Below, in pieces: positions 7,117 through 13,257 of a stretch of DNA of 20,157 nt (position 1 is the stretch's first letter; each line of letters opens with the position of its first letter). A program made the position numbers and the translations under genes. Under the pieces are notes generated by a model that was given only the letters and a program-made list of their open reading frames with translations, was not told the origin of the DNA and ran no database searches. The DNA comes from VGMA01 sp964655475 (GTDB lineage: Bacteria > Chlamydiota > Chlamydiia > Chlamydiales > VGMA01), in NCBI GenBank assembly GCA_964655475.1, contig CAZZMO010000023.1, positions 1-20,157 on the forward strand. The letters are read 5' to 3'.

Positions 7117-7592
7117 GGCACTACAAACCTTTCATGTTTGATATTCTTTAAGACCTTCTGGGAAGGATCATATGCAGAATAATAAACTTCCCCTTTTAAG
7201 AGGGTAACATGGGAGGGGTTTCTTTCCAAATGATCTGTAGTGGGCTGAATGAAGGAAATGCTCACTTCGAGATCACTGACCGTAATAGGAAAGTGGGCAA
7301 ATTTATGAGCCATTTCCCGATCTTCATTGATACGGGCCACAAACTCGTTGACGAGTTGATGGATCATAAGACGAGCTTCTCCAATCGAAACGCTCCCTTC
7401 ATAGGCGTAATCAAAAGAGATCTTCGAGAGAGAAGGAGCTCTTATATCAGATTGAGCAAGAAAATCGAGACCATACTTCTTTTTCATCTCAGTATGGTAA
7501 CTATAGGTTAACTGTTTGAGCTCTCTCGTTGGTCGATCACTCGGGGTGCATCCTAAGAGCAAAAGAAGGATCAGAACTTTTTGTAATTCCAT
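7113..7592 (-). CDS. Putative lipoprotein of unknown family
   Basis: The 159-residue product starts with a Leu-rich signal and a lipobox, LLLGC, with Cys15 as the likely lipidated residue. The mature part is mixed alpha/beta and is paralogous to the next protein downstream, sharing FDY, A..MI..LVNEF and a PITVSDLEVSISF segment. I recognise no domain. Its ATG lies inside the end of the histidine phosphatase gene (22-base overlap), and its stop overlaps the next ATG, so all three are probably one transcript with coupled translation. As a lipoprotein it should sit at the inner or outer membrane facing the periplasm. Confidence 0.75.
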   Translation of the reverse strand: MELQKVLILLLLLGCTPSDRPTRELKQLTYSYHTEMKKKYGLDFLAQSDIRAPSLSKISFDYAYEGSVSIGEARLMIHQLVNEFVARINEDREMAHKFAHFPITVSDLEVSISFIQPTTDHLERNPSHVTLLKGEVYYSAYDPSQKVLKNIKHERFVVP

Positions 7593-8140
7593 AACTTGAC
7601 CACAGGTTGTTCATGTTCAAACGATAAGATCGAAATCGATCCTGAGGCCAAAGAGAGGTGCTTGCCAAATGAAACAGGAAATCCTAGAAATCTCGCTGCA
7701 AGCGCTCTACTGATATGGCCACTGGAAAAAATAGCCACATCACCGCGACAATCGGATGCCTTATTTAAAAAGCGATCGACCCTCTTTGTGATTTGCGCTG
7801 CACTTTCCCCATGAGGAGGATCTTTAGAAAAGATCGTCCATCCTGGATCAACCGTGTGAATTTCACGAGAGGTCCTCCCCTCATAATCTCCATAATTCCA
7901 TTCGATGATATCGGGGTCAACTTCAGGGGAAAAACCTGCAATACGTGCAGTCTCTTGAGCTCTTTTCGAAGGGCTTGTCCAAATCTTGTTAAAGGAGCTG
8001 TTCTTTAATTGTTCGCCAACGGCTCTCGCCTCTTCTCTTCCTTTTGGGGTCAGCTCAAGATCTGTAAAACTCGTATGCTGCCCCGTCAAAGTCCAGGCTG
8101 TTTCACCGTGACGAACAATTGTAATTGATTTGAGTACCAT
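7571..8140 (-). CDS. Histidine phosphatase superfamily enzyme (phosphoglycerate mutase-like)
   Basis: The 189-residue product carries the branch-1 histidine phosphatase motifs: IVRHGET with the phospho-accepting His11, SKRAQETA with Arg60, the acid in IIEWNYGDYEG (Glu80), and SSGHISRALA with His142. All catalytic residues are present. The length and lack of the insertions of true glycolytic mutases point to a phosphatase. The phrases SGQYTGLTDL-like (TGQHTSFTDL) and EWxYGDYEG...REI resemble yeast SHB17, a sedoheptulose-1,7-bisphosphatase, so a sugar phosphate substrate is possible, but GpmB-like broad-specificity enzymes look similar. The gene heads a minus-strand unit with two envelope proteins. 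Its start is the ATG at 8140, with AAGGGG directly touching the ATG, an unusually short distance. Confidence 0.87.
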   Translation of the reverse strand: MVLKSITIVRHGETAWTLTGQHTSFTDLELTPKGREEARAVGEQLKNSSFNKIWTSPSKRAQETARIAGFSPEVDPDIIEWNYGDYEGRTSREIHTVDPGWTIFSKDPPHGESAAQITKRVDRFLNKASDCRGDVAIFSSGHISRALAARFLGFPVSFGKHLSLASGSISILSFEHEQPVVKLWNYKKF

Positions 8141-8146
8141 CCCCTT

Positions 8147-8175
8147 CTTATAGAAGATTCAGGTCATTCTCGCAA
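8147..8175 (-). promoter_or_regulatory. Possible promoter of the histidine phosphatase unit
   Basis: On the minus strand TTGCGA (8175-8170) lies 17 bases before TATAAG (8152-8147). The -10 box ends only six bases before the ATG at 8140, so the mRNA would be nearly leaderless. Two partial matches make this moderate evidence only. Confidence 0.4.
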
Positions 8176-8183
8176 CTCAATTA

Positions 8184-8210
8184 TCGAGAGTCTAGTCTAA
8201 AAGCTCTCGA
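8184..8210 (-). repeat. Inverted repeat at the 3' end of the AT-hook gene
   Basis: TCGAGAG at 8184-8190 and CTCTCGA at 8204-8210 are perfect inverse complements around a 13-base loop that holds the stop codon at 8192-8194. On the minus strand no T-run follows, so it is not a classical terminator. It may protect the 3' end or act as a weak stop. Confidence 0.35.
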
Positions 8211-8521
8211 CAGATGTCTGTCATCTGAACATCGAGATGTTTTAGCCGCTCGAAAAGTGGCTGCGTCATCCCTTTTTGTTTAGCACCTTCTTGATGGATC
8301 AAGATGATCTTTGTGAAGTAATTCAAAAGGTGGCGCACTAAATGGTCGCTATCAACTTTTGATACTTTTGGATGTTTTGCGATGTACATGCGATCTCCAA
8401 CAAGAATCTCTTCAATGTCATGTTCAATGATCTCATGCTTTCTAGGGCGTCCTCTCTCTTTTTTGATGAGAGCTACTGCTTCTACTTCTTTTCTAGGACG
8501 TCCTCTTTTCTTATTATCCAT
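8192..8521 (-). CDS. Small DNA-binding protein with two AT-hooks
   Basis: The 109-residue product has two copies of the AT-hook core RGRPRK, at residues 6-11 and 23-28, each preceded by lysines. The 17-residue spacing and similar flanks (KKRGRPRKE, KKERGRPRKH) suggest an internal duplication. AT-hooks bind the minor groove of AT-rich DNA. They are standard in eukaryotic chromatin proteins and known in some bacteria. The rest (about 30-109) is charged and helical, perhaps a dimerisation part, and matches nothing I know. It could be a nucleoid-associated regulator of this AT-rich genome, or a protein sent to the host nucleus; the sequence does not decide. GGGGA before the ATG lies in one arm of a large inverted repeat, and the promoter overlaps the same repeat, which hints at autoregulation. 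Confidence 0.8.
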   Translation of the reverse strand: MDNKKRGRPRKEVEAVALIKKERGRPRKHEIIEHDIEEILVGDRMYIAKHPKVSKVDSDHLVRHLLNYFTKIILIHQEGAKQKGMTQPLFERLKHLDVQMTDICRELLD

Positions 8522-8524
8522 ATT

Positions 8525-8575
8525 ATTCCCCGTTATTATTAATAGTAAGATTGTTTTACTATAACAACGGGGAAT
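8525..8575 (-). promoter_or_regulatory. Large inverted repeat over the promoter and RBS of the AT-hook gene (operator candidate)
   Basis: ATTCCCCGTT (8525-8534) and AACGGGGAAT (8566-8575) are perfect inverse complements. Inside them ATAGTAA (8542-8548) pairs with TTACTAT (8556-8562). The 31 bases between the outer arms contain only five G or C. The left arm holds the Shine-Dalgarno GGGGA of the AT-hook gene and the right half overlaps its -10 box. With a start near 8551, the gene's own mRNA has only one arm, so the repeat would act as a DNA operator. A readthrough mRNA from the symporter gene would fold the full hairpin and hide the RBS. Confidence 0.55.
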
Positions 8576-8586
8576 TATCTTGTAAA
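8558..8586 (-). promoter_or_regulatory. Promoter of the AT-hook gene
   Basis: On the minus strand TTTACA (8586-8581) and TATAGT (8563-8558) are separated by exactly 17 bases, a good sigma-70-type match. The predicted start near 8551 gives a leader of about 30 bases containing GGGGA before the ATG at 8521. Confidence 0.6.
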
Positions 8587-8601
8587 CATTTTTTAAATGT
8601 T
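8585..8601 (-). terminator. Weak AT-only hairpin at the stop codon of the symporter gene
   Basis: AACATTT (8585-8591) and AAATGTT (8595-8601) are inverse complements with a three-base loop that includes part of the stop codon (8593-8595). No T-run follows on the minus strand and there are few G-C pairs, so termination here is probably inefficient. Confidence 0.25.
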
Positions 8602-9957
8602 AATAACTCCGACGGCATTTAATAATATAAATGCAATAACCACGGGAGCTAAATATTTGATCGAAAACTTCAGATAGTTTCTCACCCAGGAGAACCTCTC
8701 AAACCAAGGGCCAATACCCTCCTTCAAATGGTCAAAAGCTCCTTTCACACCCCATCGCCATGCGAGGAGGAGGACTGCAGAAAGTCCACCTAATGGGATC
8801 AAGATATTGATACAGAGGAAGGAAATCGCATCGAAAAAGTTTGCCTCAAAGATGGTAAAGCTTTTCAACGGTCCAAAAGCTAAGGCACTTGGAGCTCCAA
8901 GTAAAAAGGCTCCTATTGCCACAAAGAGGGAAGCCTTATGCCTTTTCCACCCCAAGGAATCGATGAGGGAGGCGATCGCTGGCTCCATTGCAGAAATTTG
9001 AGAAGTGAGCCCTGCTAAGAAGATGAGAAGGAAGAAGAAAATCGCAAGGAAGTACCCCCCTGCCATATCGGAAAAGATGATGGGAAGGGTTTGGAACATG
9101 AGGTTGGTGCCTGATGTGGGCTCCACCCCTGCTGAGAAAACCACTGTAAAGATCGCAATTCCAGCGAGTAACGACACAACTGTAACAGATAGAGCAATGG
9201 GTAGGCAAATACTCGGAATGTCTGCCTTTTTATTGAGATAACTCCCATAGGTCACCATCGTCCCCTGCCCGAGACTCAGACCAAAAAAGGCCTGCCCAAG
9301 AGCTGTCACAATAGTCCCAGGGGTCATTATCTTCCAGTCTGGGGTAAAGAGGAACATAAGTCCTTTTTTTGCCCCAGGCATAGAGAGCCCTTTGAGAACG
9401 AGAGCGAACAAAATTACGAAAAGAAGGGGCATCATCAACTTGTTACCAAACTCAATCCCCTTTTGGACACCAAAATACAGGATAAAAGCAGAGAGGGTCA
9501 TGAAGCAAAAATGGCACCCCAAAGACCAGGAAGGGGAACTGCTGAGGCTTGTGAAGTAGTTAGCAGTCTCCTCAGCCACCTTAAAGTGTGTCAAATTCCC
9601 AGCAACTGCTTCAACTAAGTAGCCAAGGGTCCAGCCGCAAATGACGCTGTAAAATGAGCTGACGATAAAGCCTGTCAAAATGGTCATGATGCCGAGACTG
9701 CGCCACCCCTTTTTCTTGCCAATCTCCTCGTAAGCGCCAGCGGGGCTCAGTTGAGTCTTTCTCCCGATGACAATCTCTGAAATCAGCACGGGTAAGCTGA
9801 CAAAAAAGAGGAAGATACAAAAGAGGAGAACAAAAGCGGCTCCCCCATTCTGTCCTACTACATAGGGGAAGCGCCAGATGCTTCCAAGTCCTATTGCCGA
9901 TCCCGTTGCGGCCCAAATAAAGCCTATCTTACTCTTCCAATGTTCTCGATGTTTCAT
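8593..9957 (-). CDS. Sodium-dependent transporter of the neurotransmitter:sodium symporter (NSS/SNF) family
   Basis: The 454-residue product is a full-length inner-membrane symporter with about 11-12 membrane segments. The N-terminus has the family signature GSAIGLGSIWRFPY (about 19-32) followed by GQNGGAAF; in LeuT this broken helix 1 holds the sodium and substrate sites. The later GLSLGQGTMVTYGSY segment matches the helix-6 region. Bacterial members such as LeuT, TnaT and MhsT import amino acids with sodium, so an amino acid taken from the host is the likely substrate; which one cannot be told. Chlamydia genomes also carry SNF-type transporters. AAGGG lies about four bases before the ATG. 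It is divergent from the GadC-like antiporter, with 109 bases between the two start codons. Confidence 0.92.
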   Translation of the reverse strand: MKHREHWKSKIGFIWAATGSAIGLGSIWRFPYVVGQNGGAAFVLLFCIFLFFVSLPVLISEIVIGRKTQLSPAGAYEEIGKKKGWRSLGIMTILTGFIVSSFYSVICGWTLGYLVEAVAGNLTHFKVAEETANYFTSLSSSPSWSLGCHFCFMTLSAFILYFGVQKGIEFGNKLMMPLLFVILFALVLKGLSMPGAKKGLMFLFTPDWKIMTPGTIVTALGQAFFGLSLGQGTMVTYGSYLNKKADIPSICLPIALSVTVVSLLAGIAIFTVVFSAGVEPTSGTNLMFQTLPIIFSDMAGGYFLAIFFFLLIFLAGLTSQISAMEPAIASLIDSLGWKRHKASLFVAIGAFLLGAPSALAFGPLKSFTIFEANFFDAISFLCINILIPLGGLSAVLLLAWRWGVKGAFDHLKEGIGPWFERFSWVRNYLKFSIKYLAPVVIAFILLNAVGVINI

Positions 9958-10030
9958 GAAGCCCTTTTCTCTATGATCCTTCCATCATATCCCCTGCCCG
10001 AAATTTTTGCTAGCAGAGCATAGATTTAGA

Positions 10031-10059
10031 GTGGCAGATATTTTTTTTGCTGCTATAAT
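10031..10059 (+). promoter_or_regulatory. Promoter of the GadC-like antiporter gene
   Basis: A perfect TATAAT at 10054-10059 lies 17 bases after GTGGCA (10031-10036, four of six matches). The -10 box ends eight bases before the ATG at 10067, so the message would have almost no leader. Confidence 0.5.
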
Positions 10060-10066
10060 CGAGCGC

Positions 10067-11512
10067 ATGCCTGAGAAAAATAAAGAAGCGCCCAGAGTAC
10101 TTAACGTCTTTTTGCTCACAATGATCAGTATCGCTACGATATTGAGCGTTCGCAACTGGCCCGTTACAGCTGAGTATGGTTTCTCATCGATTTTCTTTTT
10201 AATCTTAGCGATGATCCTCTTCTTTGTCCCTGTCTCATTAGTAGCAGCGGAACTTGCCACAGGGTGGCCTGAGAAAGGGGGGATTTTTGCATGGGTCAAA
10301 GAAGCTTTTGGCCATAAGATGGGCTTCTTAGCTGTCTGGCTCCTTTGGGTTGAGAATGTTGTTTGGTACCCGACGATCCTCTCCTTTGTAGCAGGCTCGA
10401 TCGCCTTTGCCTTTAGCCCAAGCCTTGCAAATCACAAGCTCTATACCTATTTTGTGATCATTTTCTCTTTTGTCCTCTCTACACTGATCAACCTTCGGGG
10501 GATGAAAGTATCGGGCTGGATCAGCTCGATTGGGGTTATTTTTGGAACTTTTCTCCCTGGTCTTTTAATCATCGGCCTCGGATTCACCTGGTTTATTTCA
10601 GGTAAGCCATTACAGATCTCTCTTTCTTGGGATGCCTTTTTTCCAAGCCTTGACCATGTTGCTGAAATTGCCTTTTTAGCGGGGGTCTTACTCGGTTTTG
10701 CTGGGATGGAAATGCCGGCGGTGCATGCGAAAGATGTAAAAAATCCGCAGAAAGATTACCCAAAAGCGATCTTTTTCAGCGCATCGATTATTGTAATCCT
10801 TTCGATTTTAGGCACTCTTGCAATTGCTATGGTCATACCTAAGGAGAAGATCAATCTCATTTCAGGTAGCATTGAAGCGATCGCGTACTTTTTGAACAAC
10901 TATAAGCTCGGTTGGCTCGTGCCGTTTGTTGCGGTATTGATTTCACTCGGCGCTTTTGGCGGCGTGAGCACATGGACTGCAGGGCCTTGTAAAGGACTTT
11001 TGGCGGCGGCTGAAAATGGGGACCTCCCTCCTGTTTGCCACTATGCGAACCCACAGGGGATGCCGACTGTCATGATGGCAGCGCAAGGGGTAATTGTAGC
11101 CCTCCTCTCGACTGTGTTTCTATTCATGCCTGATGTGAACAGCTCGTTTTGGATCCTTGCTGTATTGGCCTCACAGGTCTACCTAGTAATGTATATCATC
11201 ATGTTTGCAACAGCGATTGTTTTGAGATATAAGAAGCCAAACCACCCACGCCCTTATAAGATACCTGGTGGACTTTTTGGCATTTGGCTCGTCGCTGGAG
11301 TAGGTCTTATCTCCTCTCTTGCTGTGTTTGTGATTGGATTTCTTCCACCTCCATCGTTGAATACAGGAAGCCTTTTCTTTTTCGAGAGCTTCTTAGGAAT
11401 TGGAATTGTGGTGATTTGCGCTGTGCCATTCCTCATCTTAAAATGCAAAAAGCCGAGCTGGAACCTCTCTTATGCTGACTACAAGAGAAGCCAGAAGCCG
11501 AGCGTCAAGTAG
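10067..11512 (+). CDS. APC-family amino acid antiporter, GadC/XasA-like
   Basis: From the ATG at 10067 the product has 481 residues and about 12 membrane segments. The N-terminal part matches the glutamate/GABA antiporter group: VRNWP in helix 1, AEYGFSSIFF, ELATGWPEKGGIFAWVKEAFG, then WVENVVWYPTILSF. The middle has the AGMEMPAVHAKDVKNPQKDYPKA motif typical of APC transporters. It probably exchanges one amino acid for another or for its decarboxylation product; the substrate is not readable. Chlamydia trachomatis has a similar gene annotated xasA next to dhnA (from memory), while here the aldolase gene is about 8 kb away. A GTG at 10031 or TTG at 10007 would extend the frame, but neither has an RBS and the -10 box lies inside that extension. 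No clear Shine-Dalgarno is seen. The tail overlaps the MgtE gene by 34 bases. Confidence 0.9.
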   Translation: MPEKNKEAPRVLNVFLLTMISIATILSVRNWPVTAEYGFSSIFFLILAMILFFVPVSLVAAELATGWPEKGGIFAWVKEAFGHKMGFLAVWLLWVENVVWYPTILSFVAGSIAFAFSPSLANHKLYTYFVIIFSFVLSTLINLRGMKVSGWISSIGVIFGTFLPGLLIIGLGFTWFISGKPLQISLSWDAFFPSLDHVAEIAFLAGVLLGFAGMEMPAVHAKDVKNPQKDYPKAIFFSASIIVILSILGTLAIAMVIPKEKINLISGSIEAIAYFLNNYKLGWLVPFVAVLISLGAFGGVSTWTAGPCKGLLAAAENGDLPPVCHYANPQGMPTVMMAAQGVIVALLSTVFLFMPDVNSSFWILAVLASQVYLVMYIIMFATAIVLRYKKPNHPRPYKIPGGLFGIWLVAGVGLISSLAVFVIGFLPPPSLNTGSLFFFESFLGIGIVVICAVPFLILKCKKPSWNLSYADYKRSQKPSVK

Positions 11513-12465
11513 ATTGTAATCGTTAAAACGTCTGCCAACATGAGCACAATGGGTCCCGAAGCGATTTTAGGATCGAGCCTCCATCTATGAATCAAGACAG
11601 GGATTAAGATCCCGATCAGAGCTGTAATGGTCACTGAAATCATGATTGAAATCGCGATGATGGCAGCAGGGGCCAATCCATCTCCCCAAAGAAGTGAAAC
11701 GGAACCTACGATCAATCCTGAGGAAGTAGCTAAGAGCAAAAAGAGTTTGAGCTCTTGAAAGAGATTCTTAACCCACTGATGCCAAAGGTTTAAGTGTTTT
11801 CCAATATCGACGATACTTTGTGTCATTGCCTGCATCGAAATGGACTCAGAAAGAGCGAGGACGAGTGGTGTAAACATCGCAAGGAGAAGTACTTTTGCAT
11901 AGACATCTTCATAGATATTCGAGATGGCTGCGCAGAGGAATCCCCCTACCATATTGCAAAAAATCCAAGGCATCCTAGCGAGGTAGTTTTTCCATGGGGA
12001 AGGTTTCATCCCCCCCTCTTCTAAGAGTAAAAAACCTAGTGTTTGGAAAATCTGCCACCGTTTTTTAGAAGAATCAATGTCCACCGCTTCTTCGAAATAG
12101 TCCCTGATATCGATGATACCGAGAAGTCTACTTTGATCATCAATCACAGGGATCGCCAATAGATGGTGATTTTCCATGAGAGCCAAAGCGTTATGAAGAC
12201 TGTCTTCTTCATGAACTGTAATGACTCTCGATTCCATGATGTCGCGGATAGGGCTGTGAGGATTTTTTAAAAGAAGATCACGAACGCGGACAACACCGAG
12301 CAAAACATCTTCTGCATCAACAACATATATATAAGAAAGATGCTCGTCCACTTGTCTTCGGCGCAGTAAAGTGATGGCTCTACCGATCGTGAGATCTACA
12401 AGTATCTTGGTTTTAATCTCCCGAAGACAATCTCTTGCGGGACGCTGCATTTTTTTTTGTGTCAT
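11479..12465 (-). CDS. mgtE: MgtE-like magnesium transporter lacking the N-terminal domain
   Basis: The 328-residue product has two CBS domains (about 20-68 and 72-125), a connecting helix, and a five-helix membrane domain (about 163-328). The end has the MgtE signature LDPKIASGP followed by LADVLT; Asp312 matches the magnesium-site Asp432 of Thermus MgtE. Usual MgtE proteins have about 450 residues. The missing part is the superhelical N domain that helps to sense magnesium, and the space upstream is taken by a divergent gene, so it is a true short form rather than a frameshift. The usual GNxGxQ motif after the first pore helix reads SESISMQ here. It may therefore carry a different divalent ion or be gated differently. 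The start is the ATG at 12465, with ATG 12450 as an alternative. Convergent overlap with the antiporter gene. Confidence 0.82.
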   Translation of the reverse strand: MTQKKMQRPARDCLREIKTKILVDLTIGRAITLLRRRQVDEHLSYIYVVDAEDVLLGVVRVRDLLLKNPHSPIRDIMESRVITVHEEDSLHNALALMENHHLLAIPVIDDQSRLLGIIDIRDYFEEAVDIDSSKKRWQIFQTLGFLLLEEGGMKPSPWKNYLARMPWIFCNMVGGFLCAAISNIYEDVYAKVLLLAMFTPLVLALSESISMQAMTQSIVDIGKHLNLWHQWVKNLFQELKLFLLLATSSGLIVGSVSLLWGDGLAPAAIIAISIMISVTITALIGILIPVLIHRWRLDPKIASGPIVLMLADVLTITIYLTLGFWLLL

Positions 12466-12492
12466 AACCGCTGTATACTATATGATGGATAT

Positions 12493-13248
12493 ATGCAGAA
12501 AGAAAACTCTTCTTGGGATCCATATAGTAAGTGGTACGACGCAATTGTAGGAGAAAAGGGGCACTTTTTTCACCGCGAGGTGATCCTCCCTGCTCTGAAA
12601 AAACTCTTCCAGTTTGACGATACCCCGTCCCCTTCTTTAATCGATTTAGGGTGTGGTCAAGGGTTCTTGGCTGGTGAGATCCCAGATAAGGTCCGCTATG
12701 TTGGTGTCGATATTGGTAAAGATCTATTATCCATTGCAAGTCAACATCATAAGAGGGCAGAATTCTACGAAAGGGATCTAGCCAAGCCTCTTGACATCCC
12801 TGAAAAACCATTCACACATGGGATCTTTCTCCTCTCCCTACAAAACATTCCCGATCTGAAGACTGCGATCGAGAGTGGAAGCCGCTATCTTGCTCCAGGG
12901 GGGCGTCTCTTCCTCGTATTGAACCACCCTTGCTTCCGTATCCCCCGCCAATCGAGTATCGAGATCGATGAAAAAAATCAGCTCCAGTATAGAAGGATCA
13001 ATTTGTATCACACTTCCCTTTCGATTCCGATTCAAATGCATCCTGGCAAACAGTCGACTGCTTTGAGTTACTCGTTTCACCATCCACTAGAAGATTACTT
13101 CAGAGCATTAAAAAGTGGATCTTTAGTTGTGGAAGAATTGGAAGAACTTTATTCTACGAAGTTAAGTACTGGCAAACATGCCAAAATGGAAAATCGGGCA
13201 CGAAACGAGTTTCCCTACTTTATGATCATTGTAGCAAAAAAAAGCTAA
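12493..13248 (+). CDS. Class I SAM-dependent methyltransferase
   Basis: The 251-residue product has the Rossmann-type methyltransferase motifs: LIDLGCGQGFLA (motif I, SAM binding), an acidic end of the next strand in YVGVDIGKDLL, and the LAPGGRLFLVLNHPCFR strand later on. The N-terminus, WDPYSKWYDAIVGEKGHFFHREVI, resembles small-molecule or UbiE-like methyltransferases, but the substrate cannot be named. The frame is open to a TTG at 12457; the ATG at 12493 fits the fold better. A TATGAT at 12481-12486 may be the -10 box, which would leave almost no leader. It is divergent from mgtE, with 27 bases between the two start codons, and ends nine bases before glmS, so the two are probably cotranscribed. 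Confidence 0.83.
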   Translation: MQKENSSWDPYSKWYDAIVGEKGHFFHREVILPALKKLFQFDDTPSPSLIDLGCGQGFLAGEIPDKVRYVGVDIGKDLLSIASQHHKRAEFYERDLAKPLDIPEKPFTHGIFLLSLQNIPDLKTAIESGSRYLAPGGRLFLVLNHPCFRIPRQSSIEIDEKNQLQYRRINLYHTSLSIPIQMHPGKQSTALSYSFHHPLEDYFRALKSGSLVVEELEELYSTKLSTGKHAKMENRARNEFPYFMIIVAKKS

Positions 13249-13257
13249 GAGGCTGAT

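Noticed and set aside
10007..10066. TTG/GTG extension of the GadC-like antiporter
   Set aside because: The extra residues match nothing in the family, lack an RBS and cover the probable promoter.
12413..12811. Open frame of 132 codons on the minus strand opposite the methyltransferase start
   Set aside because: It lies opposite a well-supported methyltransferase and overlaps the start of mgtE; its translation has the Arg/Tyr/His-rich look of an antisense frame and no RBS.
13249..13257. glmS ribozyme upstream of glmS
   Set aside because: Only nine bases separate glmS from the methyltransferase gene, and the ribozyme class belongs to Gram-positive bacteria; no such structure is present.
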